Shown piece by piece: positions 53,535 through 62,749 of a stretch of 64,000 nucleotides of DNA. Each line of letters starts with the position of its first letter. The first letter of the stretch is position 1. A program made the position numbers and the translations under genes. The notes under the pieces were generated by a model that was not told the DNA's origin, ran no database searches, and worked only from the letters and a program-made list of their open reading frames with translations. This DNA is from Segatella oris. Its GTDB lineage: Bacteria > Bacteroidota > Bacteroidia > Bacteroidales > Bacteroidaceae. The stretch is taken from contig NZ_LR134384.1 in the NCBI RefSeq assembly GCF_900637655.1, positions 2,666,001 through 2,730,000 on the forward strand, read 5' to 3'.

Positions 53535-56233
53535 TATTGTTTACATTTAAAATGGTAATTCCCAGATGGTACCAATAGTACGACATCATCTCCTATTTTT
53601 GGCAGCCATGTTATTTCTTTTACGAGAGAGATATTCCGATTTCCTTCTGTTATTGTTTTTTTATCTTTAGTAGGAATATATACTTTGGCTTTCGTGTTTT
53701 CCGGAATTGTTATATCCATTGTTAATATATTCTCCTCTTTCTTCCACGAAACCTTGATCGTTCCTTTTACTGTCTCCAAACTTCCTTTGGCAAAAGTTAA
53801 CTCCCGCGGAATATAAGGTTTAATAACAAATTCTTCGAATCCCGGATGCGCAGATTCAGGAACAATACCCAACAAATACTTATAAAACCAAGAACCTATG
53901 GAACCCATCATCGGATGATTATGTGAGTTCATAGCATCACCGGTCAAAAACTCCCAACGCTCCCATAAGGTAGTAGCACCATTTTTCAGCATAAATCCCC
54001 AGCTTGGATAGGTACTTTGTGCTGCAATTTTATATGCCACATCCACGTGTCCATGTTCTGTCAGCATTTCCAATAAGTATTTTGTGCAAAGGTTTCCAGT
54101 TGTTAGGTGATAATCATGCTTTTTCACATCGTTTACAAGATTGTTTACTACCCGTGGAATACGAGTTGTGTCTACAATTCCCAAATACAAAGCAAATGAA
54201 TTAGAAGCCTGATTGTTGGAAGCATAGCCACCTATTTCTTCATTCCAATAGTGATGATTGATAGCTTTTGCCGTTTCATCAGCTATATGAGCATACCGAA
54301 CTGCAATATCCTGCTTATTCAAGATTTTAGCCATGTCTGACAATAACTTAGAACATAGATACAGATATCCGGTTGAAATCATCCTGCCCGGTGTATCTTT
54401 TGAGACGCCGGAGCCATTAGGGTCGGCAAGGAACTCACGTGGAGGACACCAGTCTCCATAATAACTATAATCCACTATGCCGTCCTTTGTTCGCGAGTAC
54501 AAATAATCCACCCACGCTTTCATTCCATCAAAATGCTCTGAAATGATTCGTCTGTCACCATAAAACTCATAACACTTTTGAGCTAACAGCAAATAACTGG
54601 CTGAAACAGGATCGGCAGGACGCATGCCAAAACGGAATGGAGCCACACATGTAATTGTTCCCTTTTCGTCTTGAGTATCTTGTATATCATCTATAAATTT
54701 AGGATAGAATCTGGATAAATTAAAATTATAGATGGCTTGCTCAATTCTTACAGTCAAATCATTTAACCAGCCCATACGTTCGTCACGCTGCGGGCAATCG
54801 GTCGGGACACTATGAAGGTTACTTGCTTCCGTATTGACTACCATTTTCTGAATACTGTTCAATAAAGGATTACTGCATTCGAAAGTTCCTGTTTTAGCAA
54901 CATCTGTGCGTACAACCTTCACGGTAATATCCCCTGTTCGAGGTTTATCGGATAATCCTTCTATTTGGAAATACCTGAAGCCATGGTAAGTAAAAGCAGG
55001 TTCCCAACGCTCCATGCCGTCACCTTTTAATATATAAGTATCTGTAGATTTTGCATTTCTCAGATTTTCCTGATTTACGGTCCCATCCTTATAAAGTGTT
55101 TCAGCATAACGGATTGAAACCTTTGTCCCCTTTTGTCCATTAACCTTCAAGGCAACCCAACCTGCAAGGTTGCGCCCTGCATCAAATACATATATACCCG
55201 GACGTGGTTCCTGCTTTAGTATAGGTGTTATCTCTTCCACTACCCTAATAGGCTCTATTTTCTGTGCAACCATCTTCCCCGTAGGATCATCAGTGTTATG
55301 AGCCCATGCCCACTCTTCATTCATTAATCCTTGAGGTATTCCCGGAGCATATAATTTATCCGTATCCAAACGAGCATCATAATTTTCTCCGTCAAAAATA
55401 GTAGAAGAGATTATTGGACCACCTATCACGGAACGGAAACGATCGGAATTCAAAATCTCTGTCGTATTATCCTGATATGTCACTTCTATCTGCATTCGTA
55501 GTCGAGGTGTACCCAACCATCCCGGGGCAACGGGGACAACTATGCTGTTTGCAGTTTGATTAAAATAGCGACTCACATCATAAGTAACATAATAAACCCG
55601 TTTACTATATGTGCTTTGAGCCGGGTCTAAAACATGATCTCCTACCTTTTTATGATTGATGTAAAGTTCATAAAAACCAAGTCCTGACACATAAGCACGT
55701 GCTTGCTTGATAGCCATTCGCGGAGTAAACGTCCCCTTAAAATACAAAACTCTACCCGGCATTCCCGGAACATAGCCTATCCAACCTGATTTCCAATCAT
55801 CTGAGGACAATAATCCCATCTCAAAATAAGCCGGAGCAGACCAATCTGAAACCTCGCGAGAATTTTTCCATACCCGAACTTTCCAGTAATAGCGTTGTCG
55901 GCTTTGCATCACCTTATTATATATAGCTATGCCAACAGATTGTGACGAAACAACTCTTCCGCTATTCCAAACATCAGCGTTCTCTACATTCAGCTTGTTT
56001 AATGACGAAGCCACAATTACCTGATAAGCCTCTTGAGAAAATCCCCTATGATTAGACTGCACTCGCCAACTCAATCGTGGAGACACATCTATTCCAATAG
56101 GATTGACTTGATATTCCGATCGTAAATCAAAGACACGGAATATTGCCGCTTTTTCTCTCCCTGCCATAGGGGAAAAGGCAATGCTGGTCACCAGCAATAA
56201 AAAAAAGAACTTTATTCCTTTTTGTAAGTTCAT
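53534..56233 (-). CDS. GH78 alpha-L-rhamnosidase
   Basis: An 899-residue exported enzyme (signal about 1-24). The N-terminal fibronectin-like domain (about 30-140, VNPIGIDVSPRLSWRV) is followed by a rhamnosidase N-domain (about 150-330) and the six-hairpin catalytic domain (about 450-790), with DCPQRDERMGWLNDL (about 478-492) carrying the acid and GATTLWERWEFLTGD (about 755-770) carrying the base. A C-terminal beta domain closes the protein. It would release L-rhamnose from the imported or surface glycan, feeding rhaA/rhaD. First gene of the minus-strand operon. Confidence 0.94.
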   Translation of the reverse strand: MNLQKGIKFFFLLLVTSIAFSPMAGREKAAIFRVFDLRSEYQVNPIGIDVSPRLSWRVQSNHRGFSQEAYQVIVASSLNKLNVENADVWNSGRVVSSQSVGIAIYNKVMQSRQRYYWKVRVWKNSREVSDWSAPAYFEMGLLSSDDWKSGWIGYVPGMPGRVLYFKGTFTPRMAIKQARAYVSGLGFYELYINHKKVGDHVLDPAQSTYSKRVYYVTYDVSRYFNQTANSIVVPVAPGWLGTPRLRMQIEVTYQDNTTEILNSDRFRSVIGGPIISSTIFDGENYDARLDTDKLYAPGIPQGLMNEEWAWAHNTDDPTGKMVAQKIEPIRVVEEITPILKQEPRPGIYVFDAGRNLAGWVALKVNGQKGTKVSIRYAETLYKDGTVNQENLRNAKSTDTYILKGDGMERWEPAFTYHGFRYFQIEGLSDKPRTGDITVKVVRTDVAKTGTFECSNPLLNSIQKMVVNTEASNLHSVPTDCPQRDERMGWLNDLTVRIEQAIYNFNLSRFYPKFIDDIQDTQDEKGTITCVAPFRFGMRPADPVSASYLLLAQKCYEFYGDRRIISEHFDGMKAWVDYLYSRTKDGIVDYSYYGDWCPPREFLADPNGSGVSKDTPGRMISTGYLYLCSKLLSDMAKILNKQDIAVRYAHIADETAKAINHHYWNEEIGGYASNNQASNSFALYLGIVDTTRIPRVVNNLVNDVKKHDYHLTTGNLCTKYLLEMLTEHGHVDVAYKIAAQSTYPSWGFMLKNGATTLWERWEFLTGDAMNSHNHPMMGSIGSWFYKYLLGIVPESAHPGFEEFVIKPYIPRELTFAKGSLETVKGTIKVSWKKEENILTMDITIPENTKAKVYIPTKDKKTITEGNRNISLVKEITWLPKIGDDVVLLVPSGNYHFKCKQ

Positions 56234-56262
56234 GATATTTTATTTTTAGTATTAAATCATTG

Positions 56263-56270
56263 CAAAGATA
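56263..56270 (-). promoter_or_regulatory. Candidate -7 box (TATCTTTG) for the polysaccharide operon
   Basis: The minus strand reads TATCTTTG, 29 bases upstream of the GH78 start, divergent from the regulator gene. Confidence 0.6.
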
Positions 56271-56311
56271 CAAATATGTAAAGTTTGTTTTTTGTAAAAT
56301 CTATTCTAATT

Positions 56312-56344
56312 TTTGCCATATCTAATCTTATTCGCCTATTTTTG
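56312..56344 (+). promoter_or_regulatory. Promoter of the hybrid two-component system gene
   Basis: TTTG at 56312-56315 and TATTTTTG at 56337-56344 are separated by 21 bases, 84 bases before the ATG. Confidence 0.6.
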
Positions 56345-56428
56345 CACTTTTTAGTTAGAAAGAAACTATCAAGTCAAGAAATATATTTAATTTAGTAGCA
56401 TAAAATTTGCTAATACCTGTAAGGATAT

Positions 56429-59400
56429 ATGAAAATACATTATCAAACAATTATATTTGTTGTTTCGTTTGTTTTATGGTCATGTACCACACAAGAGAAT
56501 CATTCGAACGATAGGTCGACCGGCTATGAGCCAAGTATTTCACAGGATATATCTTTTCTTGATATCAATGGGTTTGCAGAAGATTCTTTAGGATACATGT
56601 GGATTGCTACATTAGGAGGATTAGACCGATATAACGGGTATGATTTTCTGCATTTTTCACATCAAGCCTCAGACAGCACTTCACTATTAAATGATTTTGT
56701 ATTCTCCCTATTAATTGACTCTTCACACAATCTTTGGATAGGAACTTCTTCCGGACTCAACAGATACAACTATGAAAAGCAATGTTTTGAAAACTTCTCC
56801 GGCAAATACACAGTCCCCATTTATTCCATGTTCGAAGCTCCGGACGGTAAGATATGGCTTGCAACATCTTCCGGTGCAGGATATATAAACAAAGAGAAAC
56901 ATCATATTGTTTTTCCTAATAGAATAGAAAACGTAAATCTGCTTTGGAAAGATAAGTCCCAACGCCTTTGGATGGGATTGAACGAAGAAAGAGGAATGGC
57001 TGTCAGAAAAACCGATCGGGAATGGAAGTATTTCACTTTACCGAGAAGTAGAAAGGTTACATGTATTTACGTTGACCCACAGGACAAGTGGTGGCTTGGA
57101 ACAGATCATGGTATCGTTATTTTTAATCCTGTTACTCAAACTTTTGAAGCATCGGTTATCCCACATTCCGAAAATGAGCAATTAGATAAAATGCAGATTA
57201 CATTTATAAAAGAAATAGAACCTTTAAAACTTTTAATTGGAACAACCACAGACGGTTTTTTCTATTATGACATCCTATCTCATACTTTACAACACAATTC
57301 CCCTTTGCGCTTCAACCCGCAGCTTTCGCCCCAATTGCATACATGTTTTAACGACAGACAGGGGAATGTATGGATTGGTTCTTACGATAAGGGGTTTGTT
57401 GTAAGCAAAAAGAATGGAAGTAACTTCAATACGAATCAAGTGCTTAGTAATTACTTCAAAGGAATGTTCGTTACTCGTATCCTTGAAGACCGGGATAAAA
57501 ATTTATGGATCGCAACTCGATACAAAGGCCTATATCTGTATAACTCACAAGAAGGTATCAAAAGAGAGATCCAAATACCGGAAAAGGGATTTCTTGAGGA
57601 TATTTATATTGACTCCCGAAAAAGGATATGGATAGCCTTTGAGCACAAACTATTACGGGGAAACATTACTCAAGCCGGAATGGTCCAAATCGACAGACTA
57701 TTCAATATCGAGAATGTAAGGGTTGTAAAAGAAGACAGGCTGGGGAACATCTGGATTGGCTCGTGGAACGGTCTGTACAAACTGACAAATGACAATATCG
57801 GTTCGAAAGCTCCTCAAAAAATATACACCGCAAACAATCCCGACATCAATGTACTGCATAACGGAGACATTCTTTTTTCGGCTTTCGGAAAAGGTATTTT
57901 CCGAATAAAAGCAAAGACCACTACAGCCATCCCCGTACAATTTCCAAAACGATTTAATCAGATAGCCAATAACTGCGTGACCATTTTTGAAGACATGCAG
58001 CATAGGATATGGCTCGGAACATACGGGAACGGTGCACTCTGCAATAAAGGGAAGTCTTTTATTCCTTTCTCTGTTTCGACAGGACTGCCCAACAATAATA
58101 CCCTGTGCATTAAGGAAGACCGCAACGGAAACATATGGCTGAGCACCTCACACGGAATATCCATGATATCATTCATTAACCGTCAACCAAAAATTAAAAA
58201 CTATTTCAAAACCGATGGAACTTTGGGAGATCAATATCATGAGAAAGCCGGATGTAAAGGATATGACGGAAAAATATTCTTTGCAGGCAACCATGGCATC
58301 ACATTCTTCAATCCTGAAGACATCAAACCTAATACAGACGCTCCTGCCATCAATATTGAAGATTTGAAGATATTCAATAAGAGTGCTCGACCCGGTCAAA
58401 AGGACTCCCCGTTGCAAAAGGATATTCTATTTACCAAACAAGTTACACTTAATCACCGGCAAACCACGATATCCATCGACTATGCAGGTATTGATTTTCT
58501 CTCGCCCGAAAAGCTCACCTACAAATACAAGTTAGAGGGATTTGAAAAGCAATGGAACAATGTCGGAACTTTCCGCCGGGCAGCCTACTCCAACCTCCCT
58601 GCAGGTAAATACACCTTCTATGTCAGTGCCATCAATGGCGACGGAATTGAGAGCGTTCACTCGGCAAGCCTTGAAATCATCGTTAAGCCGGCACCTTGGT
58701 TTACATGGCAGGCTTGGCTGGTATACATCCTTGGCAGTATCGGACTCGGTATCTTCATGATGCGATTTTTCATTAAGCTGAGACTTAATAAACAGCTTGC
58801 AGAGATAGAACACAATGAAAGAGAAAGGGAGCGAGAGATGGCACAAATGAAAATGACTTTCTTTACCAACATTTCCCACGAACTCCGCACACCGCTCACG
58901 CTTATTTCTGCACCTTTGGAGAAAATCCTATCGACCCAAAGTGACGCAAGGAGCATACACCTCCTCAACACCATATCAAGGAACACCAAACGGCTATGGC
59001 AGCTGGCCAATCAAATCATGGATTTCAGCAAAGTGGAGAATGGCACGCTACGCCTACACGTGCAGCATACAGAAATTATCGCACAACTACGGACTATTTT
59101 CGAAGGGTTTATCTACGTTGCAGAACGCAAAGGCATCGAAATCAGTTTCCGGCCTCATGCAACCGAAATGTGGATATGGGCCGACCAAGACAAGATAGAG
59201 AAGATTCTCTACAATCTGCTCTCAAATGCCATCAAGCACACGCCTCACGGAGAATCCATCTGCCTATCCACTCAGATCATCGATGCCGAACAGGTTGCAA
59301 CGGCATACACGCTTCCCGATAAGAACAGCTTACAAAGCTATCTTGAAATCAGCGTGACCGACCACGGAGAAAGTATTCCCGAGAATAAAATGAAAAGCCT

Positions 59401-60457
59401 CTTCGTGCGCTATCAGCAAATAGAAACCTCGTCAGGATACAAGCCCGATTATAGCGGCAACGGCATCGGGCTACATTATACGAAAGCCTTGGTCGAGGCG
59501 CATAGAGGATACATCAAGGCCTCGATTATGCCCGAAGGCGGCATGTGCTTCTCTTTTGCGCTGTCTGTCGATGACATCTATGCCGACAAAGAAAAACAAG
59601 AAACAAGTGAAGCGCTCTTCGTCACATCGCCCCTACGAGAAGCCGTAACCGAAAAGCCGCAAAATGCGACACCCAAACCGCATACCTATACCCTTCTGAT
59701 AGCCGAAGACAACATTGAACTGCTGGACTTCATCGCCGATCTCTTGTCGCAAGAATATTCGGTCATCAAAGCCCCGGACGGCAAAAAGGCATGGGAAGCC
59801 GTGAAAAGGCATACGCCCGACCTCGTGCTCACCGATGTCATTATGCCCGGTATGTCAGGGTACGAGCTCTGCACTGCCATCAAAGACAATATCGACTACT
59901 GTCAGATACCCGTCGTGATGCTTACGGCTAAAATCGTAACAGCCGACCGCATAGAAGGGCTCGACCACGGAGCCGATGCCTATATCTGCAAACCCTTCGA
60001 TGCCAACGAGCTACAACTCATCATCAAAAACCTCTTGAAACATAAAGACCGTCTGCGCCGCTACTTCTCGACACCGGGAATGCAGGAACAGACTCCCTCC
60101 GACCAGCCTTTCCTGTCGGCCGACTATATCTTCTTGAACAAACTCAATACGCTCTTGGAAAGTGAACTAAGCAATCCCAATCTCGACATCGACGACATCG
60201 CTACCCGATTGGGCTATTCGCGGTCGGTGTTTTACCGCAGGATAAAGGCGCTCACCAACATTGCACCCAACGACTTCCTACGCACCTATCGCCTCAAGCG
60301 CGCGGCAGAAATGCTGACTTCTTCCTCGGCATCACTCAGTGAAGTGTCCGACCGCACCGGCTTTAGCTCCTATTCCTATTTTTCCAAGGTGTTCAAGAAA
60401 CAATTCGGCCTATCTCCGAAAGATTATCGGGCCAAAGATTTAAATATTGAACATTGA
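56429..60457 (+). CDS. Hybrid two-component system regulator (HTCS)
   Basis: A 1342-residue protein. After an N-terminal signal (about 1-22) come two seven-bladed propellers of Reg_prop repeats (about 35-650; GYMWIATLGGLDRYNGY, NLWIGTSSGLNRYN, NVWIGSYDKG, NIWIGSWNGLYKL, RIWLGTYGNG). A Y_Y_Y domain (about 690-755) and a membrane helix (about 760-782) follow, then HisKA with phospho-His in FFTNISHELRTPLT (about 817), HATPase (NLLSNAIKHTP), a receiver (LVLTDVIMPGMSGYE, Asp about 1135) and an AraC domain (about 1235-1340, GYSRSVFYRRI, SSYSYFSKVFKKQFGLSPKDYR). Divergent from the operon, it presumably activates it when a glycan fragment binds. The last four codons and stop lie in a 7-nt repeat. Confidence 0.95.
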   Translation: MKIHYQTIIFVVSFVLWSCTTQENHSNDRSTGYEPSISQDISFLDINGFAEDSLGYMWIATLGGLDRYNGYDFLHFSHQASDSTSLLNDFVFSLLIDSSHNLWIGTSSGLNRYNYEKQCFENFSGKYTVPIYSMFEAPDGKIWLATSSGAGYINKEKHHIVFPNRIENVNLLWKDKSQRLWMGLNEERGMAVRKTDREWKYFTLPRSRKVTCIYVDPQDKWWLGTDHGIVIFNPVTQTFEASVIPHSENEQLDKMQITFIKEIEPLKLLIGTTTDGFFYYDILSHTLQHNSPLRFNPQLSPQLHTCFNDRQGNVWIGSYDKGFVVSKKNGSNFNTNQVLSNYFKGMFVTRILEDRDKNLWIATRYKGLYLYNSQEGIKREIQIPEKGFLEDIYIDSRKRIWIAFEHKLLRGNITQAGMVQIDRLFNIENVRVVKEDRLGNIWIGSWNGLYKLTNDNIGSKAPQKIYTANNPDINVLHNGDILFSAFGKGIFRIKAKTTTAIPVQFPKRFNQIANNCVTIFEDMQHRIWLGTYGNGALCNKGKSFIPFSVSTGLPNNNTLCIKEDRNGNIWLSTSHGISMISFINRQPKIKNYFKTDGTLGDQYHEKAGCKGYDGKIFFAGNHGITFFNPEDIKPNTDAPAINIEDLKIFNKSARPGQKDSPLQKDILFTKQVTLNHRQTTISIDYAGIDFLSPEKLTYKYKLEGFEKQWNNVGTFRRAAYSNLPAGKYTFYVSAINGDGIESVHSASLEIIVKPAPWFTWQAWLVYILGSIGLGIFMMRFFIKLRLNKQLAEIEHNEREREREMAQMKMTFFTNISHELRTPLTLISAPLEKILSTQSDARSIHLLNTISRNTKRLWQLANQIMDFSKVENGTLRLHVQHTEIIAQLRTIFEGFIYVAERKGIEISFRPHATEMWIWADQDKIEKILYNLLSNAIKHTPHGESICLSTQIIDAEQVATAYTLPDKNSLQSYLEISVTDHGESIPENKMKSLFVRYQQIETSSGYKPDYSGNGIGLHYTKALVEAHRGYIKASIMPEGGMCFSFALSVDDIYADKEKQETSEALFVTSPLREAVTEKPQNATPKPHTYTLLIAEDNIELLDFIADLLSQEYSVIKAPDGKKAWEAVKRHTPDLVLTDVIMPGMSGYELCTAIKDNIDYCQIPVVMLTAKIVTADRIEGLDHGADAYICKPFDANELQLIIKNLLKHKDRLRRYFSTPGMQEQTPSDQPFLSADYIFLNKLNTLLESELSNPNLDIDDIATRLGYSRSVFYRRIKALTNIAPNDFLRTYRLKRAAEMLTSSSASLSEVSDRTGFSSYSYFSKVFKKQFGLSPKDYRAKDLNIEH

Positions 60458-60535
60458 CATTTGAACTTTGTGATTACTTTGCCGCATTGCCAATCGGTCA
60501 TATCATAAAGTTCAAGCTTGAAAGTCCAATATTCA
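60446..60535 (+). repeat. 7-nt unit repeat array, copy 4 (overlaps the HTCS stop)
   Basis: Units ATTGAAC-ATTGACA-TTTGAAC-TTTGTGA begin inside the last codons of the HTCS gene; the TGA of the second unit is its stop. About 35 bases later come inverted units ATCATAAA-GTTCAAG...GTCCAAT-ATTCAAT. Confidence 0.7.
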
Positions 60536-60616
60536 ATGCGAAAAGCAATATAAAAAGATTATGATTTTTTTGACAAAAAATCGAAGCGTCGTGAAGTTCG
60601 GTCAGTACCTCATAAA

Positions 60617-60726
60617 AATTTTCTACGCACGCCGTTAAAATTTTCTGCGTATTCTTTTAAAATTCCCTGCGCACCAAATTTAAATTCCCTGCGCAGAGAA
60701 TCTAAATTTGGTGCGCAGGGAATTTT
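60617..60726. repeat. Tandem 22-nt-type units ending in a perfect 24-bp inverted repeat
   Basis: Four direct, imperfect units of about 22 bases share the core AAAATTyyCTGCGcA (starts near 60615, 60636, 60659, 60682), and a fifth runs in the opposite direction. The arms 60659-60682 and 60703-60726 are perfect 24-bp complements with a 20-base spacer that itself carries the CCCTGCGCAG core. It is in the 419-base gap between the HTCS gene and rhaD. A further 8-bp A/T hairpin is at 60563-60582. Confidence 0.75.
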
Positions 60727-60796
60727 CACTCTCATATATTACTGATTATCAGCAAGTTACAGAGGCCTATTTTCCACCCTTTCAGACAACAAAATT

Positions 60797-60846
60797 CGAC
60801 CGCCAAAGGGCCTGAAAAATCATAGAAAAAGGTCTTCTGACGGTCG
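60797..60846 (-). terminator. Possible terminator of the rha operon
   Basis: CGACCGCCA (60797-60805) pairs with TGACGGTCG (60838-60846) with one mismatch. On the minus strand the hairpin lies about 30 bases past the rhaD stop and is followed by AATTTTGTT. Confidence 0.5.
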
Positions 60847-60876
60847 TAAAATATTTTACAAAACATGATAGATTTC

Positions 60877-61692
60877 CTACTTCGGCAAGTGGAACACTCG
60901 TGAGAGTTCTTTCATTTGTTCGTTGCTCATCCCATCGGGTTCAAACCCCATGGATTTGCAGTCCAAATAGATGACGGCACTCTTCGACAGCACATCCACT
61001 TGGTCGAAAGCGTCCATAATGTCCGTGCTTTTGGCAAAGACCCCATGCTTCTCCCAAAGCACGACATCATAATCTTCAAGTTCTTTCAGCGTCCCTTCCG
61101 CCAAAGCTTTGGAACCCGGAATGGCGTAGGGGACGACGCCTAATCCCAATGGGCAAAAGGCTTTTGTTTCCGGAATCATACTCCACAATAGATTGGTCAA
61201 AACATCTTTCTGAAGGAATTTCTTGTTGTGGCTCAGGGCGACAAGCTCTATCGGGTGTGTATGCAGCGTGGCCTTATAGCCCGTATTGTTCTCTATCTGG
61301 TGGGCATGCACCATCAAATGGCTTGGCAACTCGGAAGTTGGCAGCACGGGATTGTCGGCTATGATGACATAACTGCTGCAATCATCAAGCACTCGAATGA
61401 CACTTCCATTCTCCATCGGCCAACGAGCAAGGTAGCGCATTCGCTTGTTTGTTCCTTTGCAAAAGAAATACTGCCCCTTCAAAGCTGGCAGCGTCACTCC
61501 AATCTCCTTTACCTCGCTGATAGCAGGCAATGCCCTTATCGCATCGTCCACGAACTCGGTGATGTTGACGGTTATGTTCCCACCGTTACGCTCTGCCCAG
61601 CCTTTCTGCCAAAGGTATCCGGCTACTTCTGCTATTTTGTCAACCTCTTCTTTCAGCAGGGGCCGGCCATCTAAAATACTTTTCATAATCAT
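60877..61692 (-). CDS. rhaD: Rhamnulose-1-phosphate aldolase
   Basis: A 271-residue class II aldolase/adducin-family enzyme cleaving L-rhamnulose-1-phosphate to dihydroxyacetone phosphate and L-lactaldehyde. Family features: WAERNGGNITVNI near residue 36, the zinc His pair in ATLHTHPIELVALSH (about 141-143), LWEKHGVFAKS (zinc His about 213) and an acidic residue near EDYDV. The start is MIMKS or the internal ATG at 61686. Third gene of rhaA-rhaT-rhaD, 24 bases after rhaT. Confidence 0.92.
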   Translation of the reverse strand: MIMKSILDGRPLLKEEVDKIAEVAGYLWQKGWAERNGGNITVNITEFVDDAIRALPAISEVKEIGVTLPALKGQYFFCKGTNKRMRYLARWPMENGSVIRVLDDCSSYVIIADNPVLPTSELPSHLMVHAHQIENNTGYKATLHTHPIELVALSHNKKFLQKDVLTNLLWSMIPETKAFCPLGLGVVPYAIPGSKALAEGTLKELEDYDVVLWEKHGVFAKSTDIMDAFDQVDVLSKSAVIYLDCKSMGFEPDGMSNEQMKELSRVFHLPK

Positions 61693-61716
61693 ACGTTTAA
61701 TTTATTCTGTAGATAA

Positions 61717-62748
61717 TCATAATAATTGGGGCAGGAACGAAGAAACAATCAGAACAATGATGCCCACAATAAGTGTAGCGATTGTCTTTCGCCCGCAACC
61801 TTTCCATTCTTTCAAAATAATGCCCCACACATTTGAGAAGACTACGTCGAGCGCCATCAAGATACAGAAAGAGAACGTGATAAGCACGGGTGATTCTGTG
61901 AGGAAGCCCTTGCCTAATGCCAATCCAAAGAACTGACTGTACCATAACGCACCGGCCAAAAGACAGAAAAGGATATTGTTGGTCCACACTTTTCTGTTTC
62001 CGTAATCACCCCAAGTGCGGTTCTTCTGATTTTGCCAAAGGCAATAGCCGGCGTTGGTAACAAACCCGCCAAGTGTAACAAGCAGTGTGGCGGGCAGCGT
62101 CAAGAACAAGCCCGACGTTTCGGCAAAGTGCAATCCGCTCCCAAACTCCAGTCCTACATTGAAGCAGGCACTCATAAAACCGGCTAAGAGTGCGATGGCT
62201 ATGCCTTTGGGGAAGTTGAAATCCTTGACAGCCTCGCGCTTCTCTTCTTCGCTGAGCTGTGCAGACTTCATCGAACCGGCTATGCCGATAACGGCAATCC
62301 CCAGCAACGTCACAACAACTCCGATGAGCACAGAACCTGTCAGTTTCTCCAAATGATGTCCCTCAGGATAAAAGAAGTTCAACATGACCGGACCGAGTAT
62401 CGTACCCAGTCCGGCACAAGTGCCCAAAGAAATGCTCTGCCCGAGTGCAACGCCAAGATAACGCATGGAAAGCCCGAAAGTGAGCCCGCCTACTCCCCAG
62501 AGTACTCCGAAGAGAATCGTCATGCAGATATTGAACATGTTACTTGCGGTAAAGAGTTCGAACAATGAGTGTCCCGATGGAACGGCAAGCAAAGCTCCCA
62601 ACAGAGGGAGCACCAGCCATGCAAATACTCCCTGCACAAGCCAATAGCTCTCCCAACTCCACGCTTTAATACGATTGATGGGAACATAGCAGCTTGATTG
62701 GCAGAAAGCACCAATGGCTATGATGATAAGTCCGATAACAATGCTCAT
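61717..62748 (-). CDS. rhaT: L-rhamnose-proton symporter
   Basis: A 343-residue inner-membrane protein with about ten hydrophobic segments and RhaT hallmarks: CQSSCYVPINRIKAWSWESYWLVQGVFAWLVLP near the N-terminus, WGVGGLTFGLSMRYLGVALGQSI, and GKGFLTESPVLITFSFCILMALDVVFSNVWGIILKEWKG near the C-terminus. It brings L-rhamnose into the cytoplasm with a proton. It is separated from rhaA by one base (TAA-A-ATG), so the two are coupled. Confidence 0.93.
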   Translation of the reverse strand: MSIVIGLIIIAIGAFCQSSCYVPINRIKAWSWESYWLVQGVFAWLVLPLLGALLAVPSGHSLFELFTASNMFNICMTILFGVLWGVGGLTFGLSMRYLGVALGQSISLGTCAGLGTILGPVMLNFFYPEGHHLEKLTGSVLIGVVVTLLGIAVIGIAGSMKSAQLSEEEKREAVKDFNFPKGIAIALLAGFMSACFNVGLEFGSGLHFAETSGLFLTLPATLLVTLGGFVTNAGYCLWQNQKNRTWGDYGNRKVWTNNILFCLLAGALWYSQFFGLALGKGFLTESPVLITFSFCILMALDVVFSNVWGIILKEWKGCGRKTIATLIVGIIVLIVSSFLPQLL

Positions 62749-62749
62749 T

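Noticed and set aside
60617..60726. A CRISPR array in the 22-base unit region
   Set aside because: There are only four or five imperfect units with no unique spacers of regular size, one unit is inverted, and there are no cas genes.
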